A stretch of DNA of 40,871 bases from Oscillospiraceae bacterium (GCA_017448145.1 JAFSMA010000136.1:1-40871), one strand, 5' to 3'; counted from the first letter of the stretch, positions 7,942-16,580 are shown. The notes: a model not told the origin generated them from the sequence alone. Translations and numbers: made by a program.

Positions 7942-8828
7942 CAATACCGTACCTTTCCCTCCGCCACGGATCGCAGATGCGCCCCGTAGGGGGAGCTTCC
8001 GTACAGCGCCGCCGCGTCCAGAAGCTGCCGGGCCGTGATAAAGCCGTTGATGTAGGCCACCTCCTCCGGGGCGGAGATGACGATGCCCTGCCGCTTCTGC
8101 ACCATCTCCACGAAGTTGGCCGCCGCCAGCAGGGAGTCCACAGTGCCCGCGTCCATCCAGGCAAAGCCCCGGCCCAGCAGCTGCACGTCCAGCAGTCCGT
8201 CGGCCAGATACCTCTCGTTGAGGGTGGTGATCTCCAGCTCGCCTCTGGCCGAGGGGCGCACCTCTTTGGCCCTGTCCGACACCCCCGCCGGGTAGAAGTA
8301 AAGCCCCGTCACGGCGTAGTTGGACTTGGGCGCGGCGGGCTTTTCCTCAATGGACAGGGCCTTCCAATCCTTGTCAAACGCCACCACGCCGAACCGCTGC
8401 GGGTCGGGCACGCAGCAGCCGAACACGGTGGCCCGGCCGTTTTCCTCCGCGTTGCGCTCCGCCGCCTGCAGCATGGTGCGAAAGCCGTTGCCGTAGAAGA
8501 TATTGTCCCCTAAAATCATGGCCCCGGCTTCGCCGTTCAAAAACGCCTCGCCTAAAATGAACGCCTGGGCCAGGCCGTCCGGCGAGGGCTGCACGCAGTA
8601 GGAAAGCCGGATGCCGAACTGGCTGCCGTCCCCCAGCAGGGCCTGAAGGCGTGGCGTGTCGGCGGGAGTGCTGATGATGAGAATGTCCCGGATGCCCGAG
8701 AGCATCAGCGTGGACAGGGGGTAATAGATCATGGGCTTGTCGTACACCGGCAAGAGCTGCTTGACGGTCACCTTGGTCAGCGGATAGAGCCGAGTCCCGC
8801 CCCCGCCTGCCAGAATAATGCCTTTCAT
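7941..8828 (-). CDS. rfbA: Glucose-1-phosphate thymidylyltransferase
   Basis: First enzyme of the dTDP-L-rhamnose pathway, joining dTTP and glucose-1-phosphate. The 295-residue protein opens with the nucleotidyltransferase signature [17 protein letters not shown], followed by [26 protein letters not shown] and the [19 protein letters not shown] segment, all in the usual order. Length is normal for RfbA. It is the first gene of the operon rfbA-rfbB-rfbC-rfbD-GT2 and has its own promoter just upstream, diverging from the large GT2 gene at 8999. Cytoplasmic, and usually feedback-inhibited by dTDP-rhamnose in this family. Confidence 0.96.
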   Translation of the reverse strand: MKGIILAGGGGTRLYPLTKVTVKQLLPVYDKPMIYYPLSTLMLSGIRDILIISTPADTPRLQALLGDGSQFGIRLSYCVQPSPDGLAQAFILGEAFLNGEAGAMILGDNIFYGNGFRTMLQAAERNAEENGRATVFGCCVPDPQRFGVVAFDKDWKALSIEEKPAAPKSNYAVTGLYFYPAGVSDRAKEVRPSARGELEITTLNERYLADGLLDVQLLGRGFAWMDAGTVDSLLAAANFVEMVQKRQGIVISAPEEVAYINGFITARQLLDAAALYGSSPYGAHLRSVAEGKVRY

Positions 8829-8882
8829 GGTCTACCCTCCCCCCGCGCCGCGCAGCGCGGCGTCTATTGAGCGCTTTTCGCT

Positions 8883-8891
8883 ATTATAGCA
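8883..8891 (-). promoter_or_regulatory. Extended -10 promoter element for the rfb operon
   Basis: TGCTATAAT on the minus strand about 55 bases before the rfbA start. The TGn extension is present. The -35 region is poor, as is common with extended -10 promoters. Confidence 0.6.
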
Positions 8892-8938
8892 CAAAAAGCG
8901 AAAACGCGCTACCTGCCTGTTAATTCTTCGAAAAGCAG

Positions 8939-8967
8939 TTGACGGCGGCAGAAAAATGGACGATACT
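8939..8967 (+). promoter_or_regulatory. SigmaA-type promoter for the tandem GT2 gene
   Basis: TTGACG (8939-8944), a 17-base spacer, then GATACT (8962-8967), followed by the strong ribosome site GGAGGTGAGG and the start codon at 8999. Confidence 0.65.
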
Positions 8968-8998
8968 GAAAAGAAAAAGGCGGCGGAGGTGAGGCGTG

Positions 8999-10816
8999 AT
9001 GCAATCAGCAAGGGCAATCGGTCTGGTGCGCAAGGGGATCAGCAGCCTGCGGACCAACGGCTGGCGCATCACCTGGCGCAAGGCGGTAGCCTTACTGCGC
9101 GCCACCGATAACTACCGCCCCATCGCACGGCAGCCCCTGTTTTCCGAGGCAGAGCTGGCAGAGCAGCGGCGGCACGTGTTCCCCCGGGACATCCGCTTCA
9201 GCATCATCGTGCCGCTGTACAACACGCCGGAGCGGTTTTTGCGGGAGATGATGGATTCCGTGCTGGCCCAGACCTACGGCGGCTGGCAGCTCTGTCTGGC
9301 CGACGGCAGCGACGGAGAGCATGGCTATGTGGCATCCGTCTGCCGGGAATATATGGCCGCCGACAGCCGCATCCGCTACCGAAAGCTGCCGCAAAACCTG
9401 GGCATCTCCGGCAACACCAACGCCGCCCTGGCCCTGGCAGACGGCGAATACATTGCCCTGCTGGACCACGACGATCTGCTGCACCCGGCGGCGCTGTACG
9501 AGGTGATGCGCTCCATCGAGCGCACCGGGGCGGATTTTATCTACACCGACGAGAGCATTTTCCACAAGGATCCCCGGGACGCCTATATAGCACATTGCAA
9601 GCCAGCCTTCGCCCCCGACACCCTGCGCTCCAACAACTATATCTGCCACCTCACCGTGTTTCAGCGTTCCCTGCTGGACGAGGCGGGCCTCTTTGACCCG
9701 GAATGCGACGGCTCCCAGGACCACGACATGGTGCTGCGCCTGACGGAGAAAGCCCGCCGGGTGGCTCATATCCCCGAGGTGCTGTATTACTGGCGGGCCC
9801 ATGGCGGCTCCGTGGCCGGCAGCCCGGACACAAAACCCTACGTGGTGGATGCCGGCGTCCGGGCAGTGGAAAAGCAGCTCCGGCGGCTGGGCCTGGCGGG
9901 CACGGTGGCGCCCGCCGCCCCGGAGCAGACGGTGTACCGCATCCGCTACGCCGTCCAGGGCAGCCCCAAGGTGTCCATTCTCATCCCCAACTACGAGCAT
10001 TTAGACGACCTGCGCGCCTGTCTCACCTCGATTTTTGAAAAAACCACCTGGCCCAACTACGAAATCGTCATCGTGGAGAACAACAGCACCTCCCCCGCCC
10101 TGTTTGCCTATTATGAGGCGCTGCAGCAGGGCCATGACAACGTCCGCGTCGTCACCTGGGAGGGCGCATTCAACTACTCCGCCATCAACAATTTCGGCGC
10201 CCGGTACTGCACCGGCGACTACCTGCTGCTGCTGAACAACGACACCGTGGTCATCACCCCCGACTGGCTGCAGGAGATGCTGATGTTCGCCCAGCGCGGC
10301 GACGTGGGCGCCGTAGGAGCCATGCTGTACTATGCTGACGGCACCGTTCAGCACGCCGGCGTCACCGTGGGGCTGGGAAGCGTGGCGGGCCATCCCAACC
10401 GATACGTCCGCCGGGGCGGGAGCGGCTATTTCGGAAGGCTGCTGTACGCCCAGAACCTCTCCGCCGTCACCGGGGCCTGCCTGCTGATGCCCCGGGCGGT
10501 GTGGGATGCGGTCGGCGGCCTGGACGAGGGCTACGCCTTGGCCTACAACGACGTGGACCTGTGCCTGCGCATCCGGGAGGCGGGGTATCTCATCGTCTGG
10601 ACGCCCCACGCGGAGCTGTACCACTGCGAGTACAAGAGCCGGGGGCTGGACGACACGCCGGAAAAGCGGCAGCGGCATCTGGACGAGGTGCGCCGCTTCC
10701 GGACCCGGTGGGCAAAGGTGCTGGAAGATGGCGACCCCTATTACAACCCCAACCTGTCCACCGCCGGAGAGGACTATTTCTTCAACCCCACGGTGGGACA
10801 ATATGATGCAAGGTAG
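8999..10816 (+). CDS. Tandem two-domain GT2 glycosyltransferase
   Basis: A 605-residue protein with two complete GT-A family 2 domains. The first (about residues 60-295) has FSIIVPLYNTPERFLREMM, LLDHDDLLHP and SQDHDMVLRL. The second (about 320-570) has VSILIPNYEHLDDLRAC, LLLLNNDTVV and the late AYNDVDLCLRIREAGY. Such tandem enzymes often add two different sugars or alternate linkages in surface polysaccharides, including rhamnose-rich ones, and it diverges directly from the dTDP-rhamnose operon. A GTG at 8996 is also possible, but the ATG at 8999 has GGAGGT with better spacing. No membrane helix is seen. The sugar donor and acceptor are not readable from sequence. Confidence 0.88.
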   Translation: MQSARAIGLVRKGISSLRTNGWRITWRKAVALLRATDNYRPIARQPLFSEAELAEQRRHVFPRDIRFSIIVPLYNTPERFLREMMDSVLAQTYGGWQLCLADGSDGEHGYVASVCREYMAADSRIRYRKLPQNLGISGNTNAALALADGEYIALLDHDDLLHPAALYEVMRSIERTGADFIYTDESIFHKDPRDAYIAHCKPAFAPDTLRSNNYICHLTVFQRSLLDEAGLFDPECDGSQDHDMVLRLTEKARRVAHIPEVLYYWRAHGGSVAGSPDTKPYVVDAGVRAVEKQLRRLGLAGTVAPAAPEQTVYRIRYAVQGSPKVSILIPNYEHLDDLRACLTSIFEKTTWPNYEIVIVENNSTSPALFAYYEALQQGHDNVRVVTWEGAFNYSAINNFGARYCTGDYLLLLNNDTVVITPDWLQEMLMFAQRGDVGAVGAMLYYADGTVQHAGVTVGLGSVAGHPNRYVRRGGSGYFGRLLYAQNLSAVTGACLLMPRAVWDAVGGLDEGYALAYNDVDLCLRIREAGYLIVWTPHAELYHCEYKSRGLDDTPEKRQRHLDEVRRFRTRWAKVLEDGDPYYNPNLSTAGEDYFFNPTVGQYDAR

Positions 10817-10839
10817 CGCACACAGGCGGGAACCACGGC

Positions 10840-10875
10840 AAAAAAGAGGACAGCCCGAAGGCTGTCCTCTTTTTT
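10840..10875. terminator. Bidirectional terminator between GT2 and SPFH genes
   Basis: A 15-bp stem AAAAAGAGGACAGCC / GGCTGTCCTCTTTTT with loop CGAA. A and T runs on the two sides suit both the plus-strand GT2 and the minus-strand SPFH operon. Confidence 0.9.
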
Positions 10876-10902
10876 ATTTATTGTCATCGCCGGGTGTGCC
10901 CC

Positions 10903-12108
10903 TCAGCCCACGATGTCGCTGTTGTCAAAGGGGTCGCCGCACTCGGGGCAGAACCGGGGCGGCTGCTGGCCCTGGGGCACCGTCCAGCCGCACTTGTCGC
11001 AGCGGTACTGCACCGCGCCGGCGGGCTTGCGCGCGCCGCACTGGGGGCAGAACTTGCCCTGGTTGACGCTGCCGCAGGCACAGGTCCAGCCCTGGGCGGG
11101 GGCGGCGGGGGCGCTCTGCTGCTGGCCCATCTGGTAGAGGGCGGCGGCGTTGAAGCCGCCGGCCTGGCCGGCCATATTCATGCCCATAAAGGCCGCGGCA
11201 GCGCCGTCGGGGTTGGCGGCGGCGTTCTTCATGGCGTCGCCCTGGCTGCCCACCAGGTGGGCGGCGGCACGGGCGGGGTCCATAAAGGCGGCGTTGCGCT
11301 GCATCTCCTTGAGCATGGCCTCGTCCTCGGGGTTGGCAGTGACAGAGCTGACGCCCACCTGCACCACCTCGATGCCCCGGAAGTCACGCCACTTGGCGCT
11401 CAAAGCCTCCCGCATGGCGTCGGCCAGCGCCTCGGTGCGGCCGGGCAGGGCGCTGTAACGGATGCCCTGCTCACTGATGCGGGCAAAGGCGGGCTGGAGC
11501 GCCGTCAAAAACTCGCTCTTGAGCTGGCTGTCCAACATATCCCGGGTATACTCGCCGGACACGTTGCCGCAGACGTTGGTGTAGAACAGCATGGGGTTGG
11601 TGATGCGGTAGCTGTACTCGCCGAAGCAGCGCACGGACACGTCGATGTCGATACCGGCACGCTGATCCACCACCCGGAAGGGGATGGCGTTGGGGGTGCC
11701 GTACTTGTTGCCGGGCAGCTCCTTGGTGTTGAAGTAATAGATGCGCTGATCCTTGGGGGCCACGCCGCCGAAGGTAAAGCGCTTGCACATCTGCTGGAAC
11801 ATGACCGTCAGGCCCTCGCCCAGGGGGCCGTTGAAGATGGAGGGCTCGGTGGAGGCGTCAAAGACGAACTCACCGGGCTCGGCGCACAGCTCCACCACCT
11901 GGCCCTGCTCCACGATCATCATGCACTGGCCGTCGGCCACGGCGATGACGGAGCCGGAGGAGATGATGTTGTCGCTGCCGTGGCGGCCCCGCTTCACGCC
12001 CTTGGCCGCCAGCACATTGGCGGGCAATGCCTCGCAGTAAAAGTATTCCTTCCACTGGTCGCCCAGCACGCCGGTGGCACTCTTGACTGCCGCTTTAATC
12101 AGACCCAT
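10903..12108 (-). CDS. SPFH-domain protein with C-terminal zinc ribbons (YdjI-like)
   Basis: A 401-residue protein. The first 300 residues form an SPFH/band-7-like domain of the YdjI type (opening MGLIKAAVKSATGVLGDQWKE, with VKRGRHGSDNIISSGSVIAV and VDQRAGIDIDVSVRCFGEYSYRI). A low-complexity Ala/Gly/Gln linker follows, then two zinc ribbons: CxC plus CPQCG (about residues 336-355) and CDKCG plus CPECG (about 366-390). In Bacillus subtilis YdjI acts with YdjG and YdjH and the phage-shock protein PspA at the membrane. Here the gene is third in an operon in the same order, G-H-I. AAAGGAG precedes the start. Assembly into a membrane scaffold is inferred from the family. Confidence 0.82.
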   Translation of the reverse strand: MGLIKAAVKSATGVLGDQWKEYFYCEALPANVLAAKGVKRGRHGSDNIISSGSVIAVADGQCMMIVEQGQVVELCAEPGEFVFDASTEPSIFNGPLGEGLTVMFQQMCKRFTFGGVAPKDQRIYYFNTKELPGNKYGTPNAIPFRVVDQRAGIDIDVSVRCFGEYSYRITNPMLFYTNVCGNVSGEYTRDMLDSQLKSEFLTALQPAFARISEQGIRYSALPGRTEALADAMREALSAKWRDFRGIEVVQVGVSSVTANPEDEAMLKEMQRNAAFMDPARAAAHLVGSQGDAMKNAAANPDGAAAAFMGMNMAGQAGGFNAAALYQMGQQQSAPAAPAQGWTCACGSVNQGKFCPQCGARKPAGAVQYRCDKCGWTVPQGQQPPRFCPECGDPFDNSDIVG

Positions 12109-12166
12109 AACGATTCTCCTTTCAATATGAAAAAATCAATTTTATCCAAAAATAGCGCTGTAAAGG

Positions 12167-13450
12167 TCAGAATTTGCCGCCTCCGCCGCCGAAGCTGCGT
12201 CCGCCGGAGGAGGAGAAGCCGCCGCCTCCGCCGCCGCTCTTGGTGCTGCTCTCCCGGCGGTGGCGGGTGACGGTGCGGTGGAGGTAAAAGTCCCGGTGGC
12301 GGCGCAGGTGGAAGCTGCCGTGCACCAGGTATTCCTCGGCGTCGGCGGCCTGGCGCACCGTCTTCATCTTGTGGCGCTCCACCCCTAACGTGATGCCGCC
12401 CACCAGCAGGAAGGCGATGACCGCCAGCACGGCGGGTACGGTGTAATTATACACCTTTTTGCCGGACATGACGGTGGCGGTGTCGTCCAGGTATTGCAGC
12501 ACGCCCTGCCCGTAGGCGTCGCTCTCGCCCTCCGCGCCCCGCACCAGCCAGGGCTGCAGCCGGGCGTTGAGCCGCTCATTGGCCTGGGAGGTATACAAAT
12601 CCATATATCTGCCGCAGGTGGCGGTATACCAGCCCCGATCCAAAGGATCCATGCAGATGAGCAGCACGCCGCCGGAGTAGTCGTCCCCCACGCCGTAGCC
12701 GTTGAACTGGTAGAAGTCCGCCGCCAGGATATTGTGTTCCATGCCGTAGGCGCTGGGGGAGGTGTACACCACGAAGTCCATGTTGTACTCGTCACGCATG
12801 GCGGCGATTTTCACCGCCATGGCCGCCTCCTGGCCGTCGGTAAAGAGGTCGGCGTCGTCCACCACACGGGGCGTGGAGGCCGCGGTGTGGAAGTCCACAA
12901 AGGAGGCCACGTCAGCCGGGTACCAGTCGGGCAGCGCCACCGGCTCATCCTCCGGCGCGGTGCGTCGTCCGGCGGCGTAGTCATACACCTGGTCGATAAA
13001 GTCGGTAAAAGCCCCGGCCAGGGGAGCATCGCTGTTGAGGTAGTCCAGAATCAGATCGCTGACAGCTTCGTTCTCCCCATAGGACAGCAATTCGCCCTCC
13101 CCCTCGTAGGAGGTGACGGCCAGCAAGCCGCCCTCCCAGTCCACCGTCAGCATGACGCAGCGGCGGCTGTCGCCATAGCCGTAGCTGCCGCTTTCATAGA
13201 GGTAGTCAGCGTAGTCGGAGGGGTATTCCATGCCGTCGGGCAGGGCCTCCAGCAACAGTATGGCGATGTCCGTGCCCTCTTCCGCGCTGCGCTGGAGGAT
13301 ATATCCGTTCAGTTCGGTGACGTCATACGCCTCCAGCCAGCCCAGCTGGTCCACCACCCGGGGCAGCGGGTCCTCATCCGTGGCCCAGGCGGGCACCGCC
13401 AGCAGCGCAGCCAGCGTCAGCGCCAGGAGAATGGTGCATAATCGTTTCAT
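12167..13450 (-). CDS. TPM-domain membrane protein (YdjH/YgcG-like)
   Basis: A 427-residue protein with signal peptide (MKRLCTILLALTLAALLAVP), two extracellular segments that both look like TPM domains, a transmembrane helix (about residues 345-365), a cytoplasmic basic region and a Gly/Ser-rich tail ending GGGGKF. The second TPM domain (about 190-320) is the clearer one, starting TPRVVDDADLFTDGQ and containing DDYSGGVLLICMD. The first (about 28-150) starts PLPRVVDQLGWLEAYDV and follows the same plan. The start at 13450 has AAGGAGG 7 bases upstream, and the longer in-frame start at 13534 overlaps the previous gene and is rejected. It is the middle gene of the ydjGHI-like operon. Confidence 0.8.
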   Translation of the reverse strand: MKRLCTILLALTLAALLAVPAWATDEDPLPRVVDQLGWLEAYDVTELNGYILQRSAEEGTDIAILLLEALPDGMEYPSDYADYLYESGSYGYGDSRRCVMLTVDWEGGLLAVTSYEGEGELLSYGENEAVSDLILDYLNSDAPLAGAFTDFIDQVYDYAAGRRTAPEDEPVALPDWYPADVASFVDFHTAASTPRVVDDADLFTDGQEAAMAVKIAAMRDEYNMDFVVYTSPSAYGMEHNILAADFYQFNGYGVGDDYSGGVLLICMDPLDRGWYTATCGRYMDLYTSQANERLNARLQPWLVRGAEGESDAYGQGVLQYLDDTATVMSGKKVYNYTVPAVLAVIAFLLVGGITLGVERHKMKTVRQAADAEEYLVHGSFHLRRHRDFYLHRTVTRHRRESSTKSGGGGGGFSSSGGRSFGGGGGKF

Positions 13451-13463
13451 TGCCGCCGCCTCC

Positions 13464-14525
13464 TTACTGCAACAGCATTCCCAGCAGGAATGCCGCCAAC
13501 CCACCGATGGCGCCGCTGCCCAGGAACCAGGCAAGGCTGCGGCCCTTGCTGACGGGCAGCTGACCCACCACCTTGCCCGTCTGGCCGTTTACCGCCAGGC
13601 GGTAGGTTTTGCCCTGGTATTCGTAGTTGAGTAGATACACCGGCAGCAGCACATAGCGCACGTCGGCGTCGGAGATGTGCATGCCGTTGGCCCGGATCGT
13701 CACGCTGCTGTACCCGATGGCGGTGGAGCGCAGCACGTCCACGGCGCTGTTGAGCATCCGCCGGTCGGCCCGGGGCAGCTCCGCGTCGGGGCTGCTGTCG
13801 AACCGGTCGGCCAGATAGCCGGAGAGGTAGGCGTCGTTGAAGTCCACCAGGTCGGCGTAGTCGAAGGGCTCCAGGGAGTCCATCAGATCGTCGGGCATCT
13901 TCACGCTGGCGTCCACCGGCACCCTGGCAAAGGACATCTCCCCCTCCCGCTCCAGCAGGTAGTAGGAGGTCTCGGTGCAGTCGTAGTCCCCCTCCCGGTA
14001 GTGGCGGATGCGGGTGCCCTGCATCACCATGTTGCCGTCCATCCGGCAGTTGAACAGCCAGAAGGGCACGTAGATGCCCTGCACCTCCTTCAGCTTCCGC
14101 TGGGACAGAAAGGTTTTGGGCAAAAGATGCTTGCCGCGGTAAAACCTGTTCACCACGGCGGGCAGGTCTTTCTGCGCAATGCGGAAGGGAATCACCGCGT
14201 TGGGCCGCAATCCGCCGCTGACCTGGTCGGTGAGCACCACGTTGTTGTCGCAGTAGGGGCAGCGGGTGGCGGCGGTGGTGGCATCCACCTCGATCTGGGC
14301 GCCGCAGGACACGCACTGGTAGGTGCGGGTGCCCTCCATGGTGGCGGCGTCCTCCTGGTGGAGATGATCGCCCCACTGGAAGGACTGGGTGTCGTGTGCC
14401 AATGTTTCCAACGTGGAGATGTCAAAGGCGTTGCCGCAGCTTTGACAGGTGACGTCGCCGGTGGCGGCGTCGAAGCCGATGGGCGCGCCGCAGGACGGGC
14501 ATTTATACTGCTTGGTGCTGTTCAT
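13464..14525 (-). CDS. Zinc-ribbon membrane protein (YdjG-like)
   Basis: A 353-residue protein with two N-terminal zinc ribbons of the TFIIB type: CPSCG/CQSCG (about residues 9-33) and CVSCG/CPYCD (about 67-90). A long beta-rich middle domain follows (VPFWLFNCRMDGNMVMQG, VRYVLLPVYLLNYEYQGKTYRLAVNGQTGKVVG region), and then a C-terminal hydrophobic helix (about 330-352). This is the YdjG architecture. The start is set at 14525 because AAAGGGGGA lies 7 bases upstream. The ATG at 14531 is too close to it. It is the first gene of the operon, with its own promoter. There is no pspA next to it, unlike in Bacillus subtilis. Confidence 0.82.
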   Translation of the reverse strand: MNSTKQYKCPSCGAPIGFDAATGDVTCQSCGNAFDISTLETLAHDTQSFQWGDHLHQEDAATMEGTRTYQCVSCGAQIEVDATTAATRCPYCDNNVVLTDQVSGGLRPNAVIPFRIAQKDLPAVVNRFYRGKHLLPKTFLSQRKLKEVQGIYVPFWLFNCRMDGNMVMQGTRIRHYREGDYDCTETSYYLLEREGEMSFARVPVDASVKMPDDLMDSLEPFDYADLVDFNDAYLSGYLADRFDSSPDAELPRADRRMLNSAVDVLRSTAIGYSSVTIRANGMHISDADVRYVLLPVYLLNYEYQGKTYRLAVNGQTGKVVGQLPVSKGRSLAWFLGSGAIGGLAAFLLGMLLQ

Positions 14526-14575
14526 TCGCATTCCCCCTTTCCGCCGCAGGCGGCAATATGTTTCGTTACCAGTTT

Positions 14576-14604
14576 ATTATATAGGCTTGGCGGGAAAATG
14601 TCGA
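14576..14604 (-). promoter_or_regulatory. SigmaA-type promoter for the ydjGHI-like operon
   Basis: On the minus strand TCGACA (14604-14599), a 17-base spacer and TATAAT (14581-14576), about 50 bases before the zinc-ribbon gene start. Confidence 0.65.
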
Positions 14605-14633
14605 TAGGGGCGGGAGTTTCCCCGCCCCTATTT
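14604..14633 (-). terminator. Hairpin between gtrA and the ydjGHI-like operon
   Basis: An 11-bp stem ATAGGGGCGGG / CCCGCCCCTAT with loop GAAACT, read on the minus strand after gtrA. The T run on that strand is weak, and the hairpin abuts the -35 box of the next promoter. Confidence 0.45.
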
Positions 14634-14645
14634 TCAAAATTTGTC

Positions 14646-15086
14646 TTATTTTGCCTGCTTTTCCTGCTCCCGCCGGGCGATGTCGTTGGTGTCCATAGAT
14701 GCGCCAAAGACGAAAAATCGGTCATATAGAAATTCCAGCACGAAATTGCACACCATGTTCAGAATGGTGACCAAATACTCGTTCCACCCGCAGCTCTCCG
14801 CCAGATAGTTGCCCAGCCAGGTGCTGACGGGGGTGAACACGGCGTAGAAGATCAGCACCTTCAGCATGGCCACGGGCACGTTGTTGGCGCTCTTGAAGGT
14901 GTAGCGGCGGTTGAGGGTGAAGTTCCACACCACGCTCAGCACCAGGGCGATGAGGTAGCAGGGCCAGTAGGGCCAGTGCATCAGCTCGTTGAGCAGGGCA
15001 AAGGTGCCCATCTCGATCAGCCCGGCGGAGAGGGAGAAAAACAGGAATTTCACCGAGCGCAGCAGTTCTTTTTTCTTGTCACTCAT
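14646..15086 (-). CDS. GtrA family membrane protein
   Basis: A 146-residue protein with four predicted transmembrane helices and the GtrA pattern: FLFFSLSAGLIEMGTFALLNE, a central VVWNFTLNRRYTFKS segment and a C-terminal VCNFVLEFLYDRFFVFG. GtrA proteins are thought to flip polyprenyl-phosphate-linked sugars or to help glycosyltransferases modify surface polymers. AAAGGATG lies 8 bases before the ATG. It starts 32 bases after degV on the same strand, so the two are probably co-transcribed. A second GtrA domain occurs in the GT2 fusion at 16818, and the two may serve the same surface-glycan pathway. Confidence 0.87.
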   Translation of the reverse strand: MSDKKKELLRSVKFLFFSLSAGLIEMGTFALLNELMHWPYWPCYLIALVLSVVWNFTLNRRYTFKSANNVPVAMLKVLIFYAVFTPVSTWLGNYLAESCGWNEYLVTILNMVCNFVLEFLYDRFFVFGASMDTNDIARREQEKQAK

Positions 15087-15118
15087 GTCAAAAACATCCT
15101 TTATCTATGGAATACGCC

Positions 15119-15997
15119 TCACGGCTGGCGCACCGTGTCGTCGCCTACGAAGAACAACGCCAGAGCCCCGGGGCCCACGTGGGAGCCGGTGACGGGCTCG
15201 TACATGACGGTCAGCACCTCTTTGGGCGGGTGGTTCTGCCGCAAAAGGGCCGCCAGCTCCGCCGCGCCCTCCGGGTTCTGGGCGTGGGCAATGCACACCG
15301 TCTGCTGCTCGGCGCTGATGACGTGCTGGTCGTACCGCTGGGCCAGGGCGGCAATGGCCTTTTTCATGCCCCGGCACTTCTCCACGGCGATGATCTGGCC
15401 GTTCTCGTTGCCCATCAGCACGGGCTTGATGTTCAGCACCGTGCCCACGAAAGCGGAGGCGTTGGAGAGCCGCCCTGTCCGCCGCAGGTGCAGCAGGTCG
15501 TCCACGGTGAACACCTGGCACACGTTCTCGCTGTACTTGCGCAGGTAGAAGGCGGCCTCCTGGGCCCCCATGCCCATGTCCCGCATCCGGGCGGCCTGCA
15601 TCACCACCAGGCCCTCGCCCAGTGACGCGGCCTTGGTGTCCACGGTGCAGATCTGCCGCTCCGGAAACGCCTCACGCAGCTCCTCCGCCGCCATGACGGC
15701 GGACTGGTAGGCGCCGCTGATGCCGGAGGACATGCCCACATACACGATGTCCTGCCCCTGCTGCAAGCGGGGGGTGAAGGCGTCGATGAACCGCTGGGGG
15801 TTAATCTGGGAGGTGGTGACCTTCAGCCCGCGGCGGATGGCGCCGTAAAACCGCTCGCCGTTGAAGGCGTCGATGTCCATGCAGGTGTGCTCCTGCTCGT
15901 CATAAAAATAGGTAAAGGGAATGATGGCGATGTCCTGCCGCAGCAGATAATCCGTGGGCAGGTTGGCAGAGGTGTCGGTGATAAGGCAAAACGCCAT
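15119..15997 (-). CDS. DegV family fatty-acid-binding protein
   Basis: A 292-residue cytoplasmic protein of the DegV/FakB type, which binds a single fatty acid, in known cases for presentation to a fatty acid kinase. Family marks are FCLITDTSANLPTDYL at the start, IPFTYFYDE, the VTTSQINPQRF motif, YVGMSSGISGAYQSA in the ligand pocket, and LLHLRRTGRLSNASAFVG. The start at 15997 is fixed by AAGGAGG 8 bases upstream. An in-frame start 75 bases earlier lies upstream of the likely transcription start. It is the first gene of a degV-gtrA transcript. No FakA kinase gene is in the window. Confidence 0.9.
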   Translation of the reverse strand: MAFCLITDTSANLPTDYLLRQDIAIIPFTYFYDEQEHTCMDIDAFNGERFYGAIRRGLKVTTSQINPQRFIDAFTPRLQQGQDIVYVGMSSGISGAYQSAVMAAEELREAFPERQICTVDTKAASLGEGLVVMQAARMRDMGMGAQEAAFYLRKYSENVCQVFTVDDLLHLRRTGRLSNASAFVGTVLNIKPVLMGNENGQIIAVEKCRGMKKAIAALAQRYDQHVISAEQQTVCIAHAQNPEGAAELAALLRQNHPPKEVLTVMYEPVTGSHVGPGALALFFVGDDTVRQP

Positions 15998-16052
15998 GAT
16001 GCAATCCTCCTTAGCTCCGGCGATGGCCGGGAGCAATCTAATGTTGCATATT

Positions 16053-16081
16053 ATATTAGACCATTTCTGCAATCATGTCAA
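16053..16081 (-). promoter_or_regulatory. SigmaA-type promoter for degV-gtrA
   Basis: Minus strand TTGACA (16081-16076), a 17-base spacer and TAATAT (16058-16053). An overlapping TATAAT sits 3 bases further on. Confidence 0.75.
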
Positions 16082-16220
16082 TGGCCACCCGTGGCTGTTC
16101 TGATAAGAGTATACCAAACATTACCGCCCAGGTAAAATAAAATATTTGTAAACGATGGGCCGATTTTCGAGGAGCGCGAAAAACGGGATAAAAATAGATG
16201 TATTTTTTCAAAAATAACTA

Positions 16221-16249
16221 TTGACAACGAGGGACAAAACTGCTATATT
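16221..16249 (+). promoter_or_regulatory. SigmaA-type promoter for the tRNA operon
   Basis: TTGACA (16221-16226), a 17-base spacer ending TGC, then TATATT (16244-16249). The first tRNA begins 31 bases downstream. Confidence 0.8.
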
Positions 16250-16279
16250 GGTTAAGCTCGATTTCGACAAAAGCGATAC

Positions 16280-16356
16280 GGCCAAGTAGTTCAGTTGGTT
16301 AGAACGCCAGCCTGTCACGCTGGAGGTCGTGGGTTCGAGCCCCATCTTGGTCGCCA
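16280..16356 (+). tRNA. tRNA-Asp (GTC)
   Basis: A full cloverleaf of 77 bases with encoded CCA. Acceptor stem GGCCAAG pairs with CTTGGTC, and the anticodon arm CCAGC-CTGTCAC-GCTGG gives anticodon GTC (Asp). The T arm has GGTTCGAGCCC and the D loop has AGTTGGTTAGA. Confidence 0.97.
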
Positions 16357-16359
16357 TAT

Positions 16360-16435
<76 letters not shown>

Positions 16436-16472
16436 AAAAAACACCTACCCGCAAGGGTGGGTGTTTTTTTTG
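16436..16472 (+). terminator. Terminator of the tRNA operon
   Basis: Stem ACACCTACCC / GGGTGGGTGT with loop GCAA, flanked by A7 and T8, directly after the tRNA-Thr CCA. Confidence 0.92.
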
Positions 16473-16527
16473 GTCAAGCGCTGGCGCGGATTCGAAGTTT
16501 ATCCCCCCTTGTGGGGGAAATCCGGTA

Positions 16528-16538
16528 CAGCAGCTCCA
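16528..16538 (+). repeat. tRNA-Thr 3'-end remnant (CAGCAGCTCCA)
   Basis: An exact 11-base copy of the last 11 bases of tRNA-Thr, including CCA, 103 bases downstream. A degenerate GGATTCGAA lies before it, and it is followed by its own terminator-like hairpin. The rest of a tRNA is not present. It may be the residue of a deleted third tRNA or an attachment-site scar. Confidence 0.5.
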
Positions 16539-16540
16539 TT

Positions 16541-16580
16541 CAAAAAGCCCCGGAATCATCATGGTTCCGGGGGTTTTTCA
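16541..16580 (+). terminator. Second terminator-like hairpin after the tRNA remnant
   Basis: CCCCGGAA pairs with TTCCGGGG, with A5 before and T5 after, 3 bases after the tRNA-like 3' end. Confidence 0.75.

Noticed and set aside
10894-12270. 458-codon plus-strand frame over the SPFH gene, and similar long frames opposite ppaC (29037-30863) and pgk (36403-38100)
   Set aside because: All are composition shadows. The opposite strand carries the conserved domains and proper starts.
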